Part shown: positions 41,702 to 49,787 of the stretch, in pieces
How the letters are laid out: each line of letters opens with the position of its first letter
How positions within the stretch are numbered: position 1 is the stretch's first letter
DNA from: UMGS1370 sp963557065
GTDB lineage: Bacteria > Bacillota > Clostridia > Lachnospirales > Lachnospiraceae
Direction: 5' to 3'
NCBI GenBank assembly: GCA_963557065.1
Contig: CAUWCT010000006.1
Location: 1-64,000, forward strand
DNA: 64,000 nt
Program-made: the position numbers and the translations under genes
Notes under the pieces: model-generated
Seen by the model: the letters and a program-made list of their open reading frames with translations, nothing else
Databases searched by the model: none
Told to the model about the DNA's origin: nothing

Positions 41702-43126
41702 TTATGCACATAAATCAATGATTACCTGGGCAAAAATCTCGGCGCTGGCTACCAGCTCGTCAATCACTGCAAACTCGTCTGCGCCGTGCATCCGGTTTTC
41801 CGTCTCCGGCATAGCCGCGCCAAAGGCAACACCGTTCTTTAAGTGGTGAACGTAAGTACCTCCGCCGATTGCCAGGCATTCGCCTGTTCTTCCGGTGTAT
41901 TCCTCGTATGCCTTTAATAAAGTCTTTACAAAATCAGAATTGCCGTCTACGTGGTGAGGCGGAGTCATGGATTTATTTAACAGGGTCATTCCATTTTCTG
42001 CCATCCGCTTCCGCACTGCTTCCAGAGTATTTTCCTCGGTAGAGCAGATCGGGCAGCGGCTGTCAAAGGTTCCGTCCAGGCTGCCTTCGTCAATCTTCAA
42101 CATGGAAAATGCCACTGTCATCTCTCCGGACAAATCGTCTTTCATATCAATGCCCAGGGCTTTGCCATTTACATCGCCATGAGGGAAGAGTTTTACCAGT
42201 TTTTTTACATATTCAACCTGAGGGCAGGCGGCAAGAGGCAGGCGGCTGACCAGGGTTAAAAGGGCTGTCAGGGCATTTTTTCCTGCTTCCGGAGTAGAGG
42301 CATGAGCGCCTGCTCCAATGGCGGTAATGGTGTAGATTGGATCATCTTCTAAAGAATCCTGGGCAGTCAGCACAAATTCCATGTCAAACTCTTTTTCTGC
42401 CTGGGCAATGATCGGACGGATGTCTTCTAAAGTCTTATCTCCCAGTTCAATGGTAGCGAACGCTTTGCCCGGAACTACGTTTTCTTTGATTCCTGCTTCC
42501 AGGGAAACCAGCTTGGGAAGAGCCGCAGATTCTTCCCACTCTGCGGTAAAGTGGCCTGGAAAACGGCCCTTTTCAATGTTTACCACCGGATAAGACGCAT
42601 CCGGAGAAAAAGTCATGGGCGCTTCCGGTTCTACATCATAATAATGGGCAATATCAGCGCTTCCGCACTCTTCATCGGTTCCCAGAATCAGGCGAACGTT
42701 TTTCTTTAACGGAATCCCCAGCTCCTTGACACAGCGCATCGCATACAGGGCTGCTACTGCCGGTCCCTTATCGTCTGCTGTTCCCCTGCCGTAGATCTTT
42801 CCGTCTTTTACAAGGGGCTCAAAGGCTTCCGTTACAGTCCAGCCTTCTCCTGCCGGAACTACGTCTAAGTGGGCCAGAATATCCAGATGGCGCTCTAAAG
42901 CGCCGAAATCTACGGTTCCTACATAGCTGTCGTAATTGGTTGTGGCAAAGCCGTACTTTTCTGCCATGGAAAGCGCTGCTCCCAGAGCTCGAAATGTCCC
43001 CTCTCCAAACGGCATTCCTACTTTGTATGCCATTTTTTCGCTGTTGATACGGCACAGAGTGGCGATGTCTTCCAACATCTCCTGTTTGTGCGCTTCGATA
43101 TATTCTTTAATCTGCTGCTTATACAT
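41702..43126 (-). CDS. Sapep/PepV family metallo-dipeptidase
   Basis: M20-family Mn/Zn-dependent dipeptidase, 474 residues, cleaving dipeptides in the cytosol. Metal and catalytic motifs: LAHLDVVPAGEGW (HxD), GRGTADDKGP, TDEECGSADI and FSPDASYPVVN; the lid domain lies between about 190 and 370. ATG at 43126 follows a weak ribosome site (GGAACGAG); a GTG one codon earlier is possible. Its stop is 11 bp from the MITE target duplication. Confidence 0.92.
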   Translation of the reverse strand: MYKQQIKEYIEAHKQEMLEDIATLCRINSEKMAYKVGMPFGEGTFRALGAALSMAEKYGFATTNYDSYVGTVDFGALERHLDILAHLDVVPAGEGWTVTEAFEPLVKDGKIYGRGTADDKGPAVAALYAMRCVKELGIPLKKNVRLILGTDEECGSADIAHYYDVEPEAPMTFSPDASYPVVNIEKGRFPGHFTAEWEESAALPKLVSLEAGIKENVVPGKAFATIELGDKTLEDIRPIIAQAEKEFDMEFVLTAQDSLEDDPIYTITAIGAGAHASTPEAGKNALTALLTLVSRLPLAACPQVEYVKKLVKLFPHGDVNGKALGIDMKDDLSGEMTVAFSMLKIDEGSLDGTFDSRCPICSTEENTLEAVRKRMAENGMTLLNKSMTPPHHVDGNSDFVKTLLKAYEEYTGRTGECLAIGGGTYVHHLKNGVAFGAAMPETENRMHGADEFAVIDELVASAEIFAQVIIDLCA

Positions 43127-43156
43127 CACTCGTTCCAGTCCTTTCTCCAAATGCGG

Positions 43157-43603
43157 TTATTTCATCATGCCGGCCAGAATCTCTCCAACCACTTTTCCGT
43201 CTGCTTTGCCTTTTACTAACGGCATCAGCACCTTCATGATCCTGCCCTTATCTTTTGGGCTTGGAGACTCAATTTCCAGTTCCTTTAAGACGCTCTCAAT
43301 CACTTCCGCAATCTGTTCCGGTGTTAAGTCTGCCGGTGCAAAATCCTGATACACGGCCAGTCTCTTTGCAGCTTCTTCGCGGATGTCCTCCCGGTCAGCC
43401 GGAGCAGTGTCCATGGTCTCTTTTACCTGCTTGATTTCTTTTTTTACAATGGCGTTTTCTTCATCCTCTGTTAAAGGCGCCCGTTTGTCAATTTCTGCAT
43501 TTTTCAGTGCGCTTAACAGCATAGACAGGGAATCTTTGCGCTCTTTGTCCTTGGCCTTCATAGCCTCTACCATAGCTGCTCTTACCACATCAATTTTGCT
43601 CAT
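43157..43603 (-). CDS. GatB/YqeY domain protein
   Basis: A 148-residue YqeY protein, homologous to the tRNA-binding tail of GatB. The full family pattern is present: LSMLLSALKNAEIDKR, AKRLAVYQDFAPADLTPEQI, PKDKGRIMKVLMPLVKGKADG. Often found near translation genes; here between prfC and a dipeptidase, 32 bp after prfC. Confidence 0.92.
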   Translation of the reverse strand: MSKIDVVRAAMVEAMKAKDKERKDSLSMLLSALKNAEIDKRAPLTEDEENAIVKKEIKQVKETMDTAPADREDIREEAAKRLAVYQDFAPADLTPEQIAEVIESVLKELEIESPSPKDKGRIMKVLMPLVKGKADGKVVGEILAGMMK

Positions 43604-43635
43604 AATGTTTCCCCTTTCTTAACTTTCCACAGTCG

Positions 43636-45228
43636 TTAATTTCTTCCAAACTCACTGAGCACCAGGCCTGGATTCCGTTCCTCTACCATGCCTACGCTCC
43701 AGCTGTTGACAAACAACAGCAGCGGATTGCCCTTTAAGTCCCGGATCTTTTTCATATCAGAAGTTCCCTGAATCCGCTCTACATCCACTTCTTCTTTATT
43801 CTCAACCCAGCGGATATATTCATAAGGCAGACGGTCTAACCGCACTTCTACATTGTACTCATTCTGCAGGCGGTAAGTCAATACTTCAAACTGGAGAACG
43901 CCTACTACTCCTACAATGATTTCTTCCATACCGGTGTTAAATTCCTGGAAAATCTGGATAGCGCCCTCCTGGGCAATCTGGTTGACGCCCTTTAAGAACT
44001 GCTTTCTCTTCATGGTGTCAATCTGGCGCACCCTTGCAAAATGCTCCGGCGCAAAGGTGGGAATGCCTTCAAACTCAAACTTTTCATTGGACAGGCAAAG
44101 GGTGTCCCCAATGGAGAAAATGCCCGGATCAAAGACTCCGATAATATCTCCCGCATAGGCTTCTTCCACGATCTTCCGGTCCTGGGCCATCATCTGCTGG
44201 GGCTGGCTCAAACGGATTTTTTTGCCGCCCTGAACATGGTTTACTTCCATACCCGCCTCAAATTTTCCGGAAACGATCCGCATAAACGCAATCCTGTCTC
44301 TGTGGGCCTTGTTCATATTGGCCTGGATCTTAAATACAAATGCTGAAAAATCTTCTTCAAAAGGATTAATTTCCTTTGTAATCGCTTTTCTTGGCAGCGG
44401 GGAAGTTGTCATCTCCAAAAAGTGCTGTAAAAAGGTTTCCACACCAAAGTTGGTCAGTGCGGAACCGAAAAATACCGGCGACAGTTGTCCTGCACGCACC
44501 CGCTCCATATCAAACTCATCGCTGGCTCCGTCCAACAGTTCAATCTCGTCTGACAGCTGCTGATGGTAATCTGGTCCGATCAGCGCATCTACGTCAGTTC
44601 CGTCTGCATCAAACTCGTTTGACTCCACTTCCTTCTGGCCGCCCATTGCTGCTGTGAAAGTAGTAATCTTTTTGGTATTCCGGTCGTAAACGCCTTTAAA
44701 GTTCTTGCCGCATCCAATGGGCCAGTTAATAGGACAGGTACGGATGCCTAATACTTCCTCAATCTCATCCATCAGTTCAAAAGGATCTCTGGCCTCTCTG
44801 TCCATCTTGTTGATAAAGGTAAAAATCGGAATATGACGCATCACACACACTTTAAACAGCTTAATGGTCTGGGCCTCCACACCTTTTGAACCGTCAATGA
44901 CCATGACAGCAGAATCCGCTGCCATCAGGGTACGGTACGTGTCCTCCGAGAAGTCCTGGTGTCCAGGCGTGTCCAGAATATTAATGCAGAATCCGTCGTA
45001 GTTAAACTGCATAACCGATGAGGTAACGGAAATACCTCTCTCTTTCTCAATCTCCATCCAGTCGGAGACTGCGTATTTGGCTGCCTTTCTTCCCTTAACC
45101 GTTCCGGCCAGATTGATAGCTCCGCCATAAAGCAGGAACTTTTCCGTCAATGTAGTTTTACCGGCATCCGGATGAGAGATAATGGCAAAGGTTCTTCGTT
45201 TTTTAATTTCTTCCGCAATATTCGCCAA
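43636..45228 (-). CDS. prfC: Peptide chain release factor 3
   Basis: Translational GTPase that recycles RF1/RF2, 530 residues. G1 SHPDAGKTT, G2 region GISVTSSVMQF, G3 DTPGHQDF and G4 NKMDR are all present; the C-terminal RF3 domain ends at ...EFGRN. The start is read as TTG at 45228: GGAGG lies 8 nt upstream and the product then begins ANIAEEIKKRRTFAIISHP as in related proteins. A TTG five codons earlier overlaps that ribosome site. Transcribed from 45319-45347 with a palindromic leader. Confidence 0.95.
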   Translation of the reverse strand: MANIAEEIKKRRTFAIISHPDAGKTTLTEKFLLYGGAINLAGTVKGRKAAKYAVSDWMEIEKERGISVTSSVMQFNYDGFCINILDTPGHQDFSEDTYRTLMAADSAVMVIDGSKGVEAQTIKLFKVCVMRHIPIFTFINKMDREARDPFELMDEIEEVLGIRTCPINWPIGCGKNFKGVYDRNTKKITTFTAAMGGQKEVESNEFDADGTDVDALIGPDYHQQLSDEIELLDGASDEFDMERVRAGQLSPVFFGSALTNFGVETFLQHFLEMTTSPLPRKAITKEINPFEEDFSAFVFKIQANMNKAHRDRIAFMRIVSGKFEAGMEVNHVQGGKKIRLSQPQQMMAQDRKIVEEAYAGDIIGVFDPGIFSIGDTLCLSNEKFEFEGIPTFAPEHFARVRQIDTMKRKQFLKGVNQIAQEGAIQIFQEFNTGMEEIIVGVVGVLQFEVLTYRLQNEYNVEVRLDRLPYEYIRWVENKEEVDVERIQGTSDMKKIRDLKGNPLLLFVNSWSVGMVEERNPGLVLSEFGRN

Positions 45229-45264
45229 GGGTTTTTCCTCCAAAATTTTTCTTATCTAAAAGAT

Positions 45265-45293
45265 GGACGTCCAAAGCAAACACCCGGACGTCC
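45265..45293 (-). promoter_or_regulatory. Palindromic leader hairpin before prfC
   Basis: Two copies of the self-complementary octamer GGACGTCC (45265-45272, 45286-45293) form a perfect 8-bp stem with a 13-nt loop, followed by ATCTTTTAG on the minus strand. It lies in the untranslated leader, 37 nt before the prfC start; a weak terminator or an operator. Confidence 0.5.
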
Positions 45294-45318
45294 CGCAACC
45301 TTTCTATAATACCGCTTT

Positions 45319-45347
45319 ATTGTAATATTGTTGGTTTATAAAGTCAA
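45319..45347 (-). promoter_or_regulatory. Predicted promoter of prfC
   Basis: TTGACT (45342-45347), 17 bp, TACAAT (45319-45324), starting 4 bp beyond the coaBC stop codon. Confidence 0.7.
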
Positions 45348-45351
45348 TACT

Positions 45352-46548
45352 CTATAAAAAATTCCTGGAGATCTCTGTCAGAAGCCGGTCTGCCACCTCT
45401 TCTTTGCTCATCTTTTCCAATTCCAGTTCCTTGTCTTTTGTCAGAATGGTTACTACATTGGTGTCTGTGCCAAATCCGGCTCCGTCTACTTTTAAGTTAT
45501 TGGCCACTATCAGATCCAGATTCTTTTTCTTTAATTTTTCCCTGGAATGCTCCAGCATATGCTCTGTTTCCATAGAAAATCCGCACAGCACCTGTCCCTC
45601 TTTTTTATGACTTCCCAGATACCCTAAAATATCGTCTGTCCGTTCCAGGTTAAGGGTCAGGCTGCCGTCTTTTTTCTTGACCTTTTCTGTGCTGACAGTG
45701 GCCGGACGGTAATCCGCTACTGCCGCCGCTTTAATAATCCAGTCCTGGTCATTTGCCCGTCTGGTTACTTCCTCAAACATTTCCCTGGCTGTGGTAATCT
45801 CCACAACTTCTGCAAATCTTGGGCGTTTTAAGGATGTCGGGCCGGTTACCAGGGTTACTTGTGCCCCACGGTAAGCCGCTGTCCTTGCAATGGCATATCC
45901 CATTTTCCCCGTAGAGTGATTGGTCAGATAACGCACTGGATCCACGGATTCCTGCGTCGGTCCTGCGGTAACTAAAATCTTCTTTCCGGCCAGGTCTTTG
46001 GGATAGCCGACTGCTTTTACCAGATAGTCAAACAGCTCCTCTGGTTCCGGCATCTTTCCGGCTCCTGTATCCCCGCAGGCAAGGCGGCCTACCTGAGGCT
46101 TTAAGACTTCCATGCCGTACTGCTCGCAAACCTTTAAATTGTCCTGGGTAATGGGATTTTCGTACATATTGGTATTCATGGCCGGAGCAATGATTTTCGG
46201 GCATCTGCAGGCAAGGACGGTGGTTGTCAGCATATCGTCTGCAATACCGTGGGCCAGCTTTGCAATCACATTGGCAGAAGCCGGCGCAATGAGGCACACA
46301 TCGGCTGCTTTCGCTAACGATACGTGTTCCACGCTGAACTCAAAATTCCGGTCAAAGGTATCCACCAGACATTTGTGGCCGGTCAGAGTCTCAAAGGTAA
46401 TGGGATTAATAAAATTTGTGGCGTTCTCTGTCATGAGGACATGGACGCTTGCCTTTGCTTTTCCCAACATACTGGCCAGACCTGCAATTTTATATGCGGC
46501 AATGCTTCCGGTCACTCCTAAAAGCACCGTTTTTCCCTCTAAATTCAT
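45352..46548 (-). CDS. coaBC: Phosphopantothenoylcysteine synthetase/decarboxylase
   Basis: Bifunctional CoA-pathway enzyme, 398 residues. CoaC domain (1-185): flavin-binding GVTGSIAAYK, active-site His in SVEHVSLAKAADVCLIAPASAN, PAMNTNMYENP and the Cys loop RLACGDTGAGKMPEP. CoaB domain (190-398): ILVTAGPTQESVDPVRYLTNHSTGKMG and AAAVADYRP. ATG at 46548 has AAGGAGG upstream. It is divergent from coaX with 99 bp between, so two CoA steps are controlled from one region. Confidence 0.96.
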   Translation of the reverse strand: MNLEGKTVLLGVTGSIAAYKIAGLASMLGKAKASVHVLMTENATNFINPITFETLTGHKCLVDTFDRNFEFSVEHVSLAKAADVCLIAPASANVIAKLAHGIADDMLTTTVLACRCPKIIAPAMNTNMYENPITQDNLKVCEQYGMEVLKPQVGRLACGDTGAGKMPEPEELFDYLVKAVGYPKDLAGKKILVTAGPTQESVDPVRYLTNHSTGKMGYAIARTAAYRGAQVTLVTGPTSLKRPRFAEVVEITTAREMFEEVTRRANDQDWIIKAAAVADYRPATVSTEKVKKKDGSLTLNLERTDDILGYLGSHKKEGQVLCGFSMETEHMLEHSREKLKKKNLDLIVANNLKVDGAGFGTDTNVVTILTKDKELELEKMSKEEVADRLLTEISRNFL

Positions 46549-46571
46549 GGCAATTTCCTCCTTCAGTCCGC

Positions 46572-46600
46572 TTTACAGCCGACTTTTCCTATGCTACAAT
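46572..46600 (+). promoter_or_regulatory. Predicted promoter of coaX
   Basis: TTTACA (46572-46577), 17 bp, TACAAT (46595-46600), in the 99-bp region shared with divergent coaBC. Confidence 0.6.
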
Positions 46601-46647
46601 TGCTTCCATCATAACATAATTCCAATATGATGGAAAGGAGTTTCCAT

Positions 46648-47448
46648 ATGATTTTAACAATCGACATGGGCAATACCAATATCGTCATCGGCGGTATTGA
46701 TGAAAAACAGACCTACTTTGAAGAGCGGATTACCACTATCCACTCCCGTACCAGTACCGAATACGCGCTTTTAATCAAAGATATTTTAGATCTTCATGAC
46801 ATTGACAAAAGCCAGATTGAAGGAAGCATCGTCTCTTCCGTTGTGCCGCCTTTAAACGCCCCCATCCAGTCTGCCTTAAAGAAAATTTTAGGAAAACGTC
46901 CCCTGATGGTAGGTTCCGGCATGAAAACCGGACTGAATATTATTATGGATAATCCCAAGACTGTGGGAAGCGATCAGATTGTAGACGCGGTTGCCGCGCT
47001 GAAAGAATATCCCTGCCCCATTATTGTCATTGACATGGGCACCGCTACTACCATGTCCGTCATCGACAAAAACGGCAATTACATTGGAGGAGTGATCCTC
47101 CCTGGCCTGAAAGTTTCCCTGGATTCTTTAAGCAGCAATGCCGCCCAGCTTCCCTTTATCAGCCTGGAAATTCCTGGAAAAGTCATTGGCAAAAACACCA
47201 TCGATTGTATGCGCAGCGGTATTTTATATGGAAATGCCGCCCAGATGGACGGCATCATTGACCGTATGGAAGAAGAACTGGGAGAAACCGCTTCTGTCGT
47301 TGCCACCGGCGGCCTGTCCCGCTTCGTCACCCCTTTATGCCGGCATAAAATCCACTATGACCAGGCCCTTCTGTTAAAGGGACTTCTGGCTCTGTACCGG
47401 AAAAATACAGCTCATCTTCCAGTAATAGACCGGAACCAGAGGGATTAA
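46648..47448 (+). CDS. coaX: Type III pantothenate kinase
   Basis: ASKHA-fold kinase making 4'-phosphopantothenate, first step of CoA synthesis, 266 residues. Starts MILTIDMGNTNIVIGG (phosphate loop); GSDQIVDAVAAL, VIDMGTATTMSVID and VATGGLSRFV are the other family motifs. ATG at 46648 has AAAGGAG 7 nt upstream. The last 25 codons overlap, on the opposite strand, the 3' end of the MATE gene; residues past about 250 (RKNTAHLPVIDRNQRD) look like a lineage-specific tail. Confidence 0.96.
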   Translation: MILTIDMGNTNIVIGGIDEKQTYFEERITTIHSRTSTEYALLIKDILDLHDIDKSQIEGSIVSSVVPPLNAPIQSALKKILGKRPLMVGSGMKTGLNIIMDNPKTVGSDQIVDAVAALKEYPCPIIVIDMGTATTMSVIDKNGNYIGGVILPGLKVSLDSLSSNAAQLPFISLEIPGKVIGKNTIDCMRSGILYGNAAQMDGIIDRMEEELGETASVVATGGLSRFVTPLCRHKIHYDQALLLKGLLALYRKNTAHLPVIDRNQRD

Positions 47449-48723
47449 GGCCATCACCCAGGCAGCCGGGTCAGAAAAGCAGATTCCCGCATACCCAAAG
47501 GGTTCTGCCAGAATCAGAATGGCTCCGATTCGGGCGGCCAGTTCAAATACGCCGCCCAGCATGGGAACCAGACCGTCTCCCAACCCCTGTAAGGCATTCC
47601 GGTACAAAAAGATCAAACTTAAAGGCGGATAGAACCAGGCGGAAATCTTTAAATATTCCACTCCGTACCCGATCATCTGTCCGCTTTCTCCTGAAGCAAA
47701 TATCTTCATCATATAAGGGCCAAACAGATACACTGCCGCTCCGGTTATCATGCTGCATACCAGACAGATGACCAATCCCGCTGATACCCCTTTCTTTACC
47801 CGGTCAAATCTTCCAGCTCCCATATTCTGCCCTGTATAAGTAGCTATGGCAACTCCCAGAGACGGGAATGGCTGAGTAGCAATATTTCCAATCTTTCCCG
47901 CCGCAGCAAATCCTGCTATGTACACCGGCCCCAGTCCGTTCAGCGCTGCCTGCACAATCATGGTTCCGATAGCGGTAATGGAAAACTGCAGTCCCATGGG
48001 AATGCCTACACCCAGCAGTTTTTTAGCGCTGCGGCTGTCTCCTCTCATATCCTGTCTGGAAATTTTTAAAATCTCATATTTTTTAGCAATGTGGCGTACA
48101 CACAAAAGAGCGGATACCGCCTGGGCAATCAGCGTTGCATAAGCAGCCCCTGCCACTCCCGTATTGCAGTATAAAATAAACACAATATCTAAGATAATGT
48201 TTAAAACAGAGGCAATGACTAAAAATAAAAGAGGCGTTTTGCTGTCTCCTAAAGCCCGCAGCATCCCGGCCAGCATATTGTACGCAAATGTCACCAAAAT
48301 TCCTGCAAACAATACCCCCAGATACGCCCTGGTCTCTCCAAAAATCTCATCCGGCGTATTCATTAATCTCAAAATCGGATTTAATCCCAGCATCAGCACC
48401 GCAGTCATCACAATCCCAATAACGGCACACAGCCATACGGATACTCCCTCGTAATGGCGCAGTCCTTTCTTGTCTCCCGCTCCAAACTGCTGGGACAAAA
48501 TCACAGAAAATCCGCTGGTAAGTCCGGTAACCAGTCCCCATACCAAAAATACCACGCTTCCTGTTGAACCTACGGCAGCCAGGGCATTGACGCCCAGAAA
48601 CTGACCTACAATTACAGAATCCACCACATTGTAAAACTGCTGAAAAACATTGCCGGCCAGAACCGGGAGCATAAAGGAAATAATCAGTCTGGCCGGACTT
48701 CCTTTACTCATATCATTTGTCAT
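47374..48723 (-). CDS. MATE family efflux transporter
   Basis: Sodium- or proton-coupled multidrug/toxin exporter, 449 residues, twelve predicted membrane helices in two MATE repeats (about 10-215 and 235-440). PVLAGNVFQQFYNVVDSVIVGQFLG near the N-terminus is typical. ATG at 48723 (MTNDMSKGSPARLII) follows AGGGAGG; an upstream extension is rejected because the promoter lies in it. The stop sits 75 bp inside coaX on the other strand. Substrate unknown. Confidence 0.92.
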   Translation of the reverse strand: MTNDMSKGSPARLIISFMLPVLAGNVFQQFYNVVDSVIVGQFLGVNALAAVGSTGSVVFLVWGLVTGLTSGFSVILSQQFGAGDKKGLRHYEGVSVWLCAVIGIVMTAVLMLGLNPILRLMNTPDEIFGETRAYLGVLFAGILVTFAYNMLAGMLRALGDSKTPLLFLVIASVLNIILDIVFILYCNTGVAGAAYATLIAQAVSALLCVRHIAKKYEILKISRQDMRGDSRSAKKLLGVGIPMGLQFSITAIGTMIVQAALNGLGPVYIAGFAAAGKIGNIATQPFPSLGVAIATYTGQNMGAGRFDRVKKGVSAGLVICLVCSMITGAAVYLFGPYMMKIFASGESGQMIGYGVEYLKISAWFYPPLSLIFLYRNALQGLGDGLVPMLGGVFELAARIGAILILAEPFGYAGICFSDPAAWVMALIPLVPVYYWKMSCIFPVQSQKSL

Positions 48724-48766
48724 GACAGTTTCCTCCCTCTCATTCTCTTTTTTCTTCGAGTGTAAA

Positions 48767-48795
48767 AGTATACGCCTAAACGAAACTTTCGTCAA
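48767..48795 (-). promoter_or_regulatory. Promoter with palindromic spacer for the MATE gene
   Basis: TTGACG (48790-48795), 17 bp, TATACT (48767-48772). The spacer carries the 13-bp palindrome ACGAAACTTTCGT (48780-48792), a candidate repressor site. Confidence 0.6.
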
Positions 48796-48821
48796 CAGGA
48801 AATTTTTCCAGATAAAAAACC

Positions 48822-48851
48822 GTATAATTCTTCCAAAATCCGTCCATCATT
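48822..48851 (+). promoter_or_regulatory. Possible sigma-F/G-type promoter of sigG
   Basis: GTATA (48822-48826) and CATCATT (48845-48851) with 18 bp between resemble the forespore sigma-F/sigma-G pattern; no good sigma-A promoter was seen for this strand. Short, degenerate consensus, so weak. Confidence 0.35.
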
Positions 48852-48911
48852 TTCATATAGCACAGCCAAATCCAGCCGGCTGCGTAAATAACCAATGCGG
48901 AGGGAAGAATT

Positions 48912-49688
48912 ATGTCCGGATATAAAGTAGAAATCTGCGGAGTAAATACCTCAAAACTTCCTCTTCTCACCAATGACGAGAAGGATGCCCTTTTTAGACG
49001 GATTATGGACGGAGACATGGAAGCCAGGGAGCAGTATATCAAAGGAAATCTGCGCCTAGTTTTAAGCGTGATCCAGCGATATGCCGGAAGCAATGAAACC
49101 CTGGACGACTTATTTCAGATTGGATGCATCGGCCTTATCAAAGCCATTGACAATTTTGATATTTCCCAGAATGTCCGTTTCTCTACCTATGCGGTTCCTA
49201 TGATTTTAGGAGAAGTGAGACGCTATTTAAGAGACAACAACTCTATCCGCGTCAGCCGTTCTCTCCGGGATACTGCCTATAAAGCCATTTACGCAAAAGA
49301 GAACCTGATGCGCAAAAATATGAAAGAACCGACGATTCTGGAAATTGCCGAAGAAATCGGGGTCAGCAAAGAGGAAATCACCTATGCCTTAGACGCCATT
49401 CAAAGCCCGGTCAGCCTGTATGAGCCAGTCTACAATGACGGCGGCGATCCCCTTTATGTAATGGATCAGATTAGTGATAAAAAGAATATAGAAGAAAACT
49501 GGGTTGAAAATATTTCCTTAAATGAAGCAATGAAACGCCTCCCTGAGAGGGAACGCCATATTATTGACATGCGTTTTTTTGAAGGAAAAACCCAGACCGA
49601 AGTGGCGGAAGAAATCCATATCAGCCAGGCTCAGGTCAGCCGCCTGGAAAAAAACGCACTGAAGATTATGAGAAATTATCTGGGATAA
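48912..49688 (+). CDS. sigG: Sporulation sigma factor SigG
   Basis: Late forespore RNA polymerase sigma factor, 258 residues. The N-terminal KVEICGVNTSKLPLLT is the SigG signature that binds anti-sigma factors. Region 2 is DLFQIGCIGLIKAIDNFDIS..RFSTYAVPMILGEVRRYLRD; region 4 is LPERERHIIDMRFFEGKTQTEVAEEIHISQAQVSRLE. ATG at 48912 has CGGAGGGAAG upstream. It is separated from sigE by about 4.5 kb and reads the other way, unlike the adjacent sigE-sigG order of Bacillus. Confidence 0.95.
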   Translation: MSGYKVEICGVNTSKLPLLTNDEKDALFRRIMDGDMEAREQYIKGNLRLVLSVIQRYAGSNETLDDLFQIGCIGLIKAIDNFDISQNVRFSTYAVPMILGEVRRYLRDNNSIRVSRSLRDTAYKAIYAKENLMRKNMKEPTILEIAEEIGVSKEEITYALDAIQSPVSLYEPVYNDGGDPLYVMDQISDKKNIEENWVENISLNEAMKRLPERERHIIDMRFFEGKTQTEVAEEIHISQAQVSRLEKNALKIMRNYLG

Positions 49689-49737
49689 AAACCGCCCTCC
49701 CAATCATTCAGCTTTTCAGTCTGATGTTTGGGAGGGC
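49687..49737 (-). terminator. Terminator between nagE and sigG
   Basis: GCCCTCCCAA / TTGGGAGGGC (49694-49703, 49728-49737) with a partly paired interior; on the minus strand it is followed by GGTTTTTAT, so it best serves the PTS gene, but it can also slow transcription leaving sigG. Confidence 0.75.
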
Positions 49738-49787
49738 AATTCTATACTTCTGCAATCATTTCAATAATTCAATTACAGTAAATTCGA

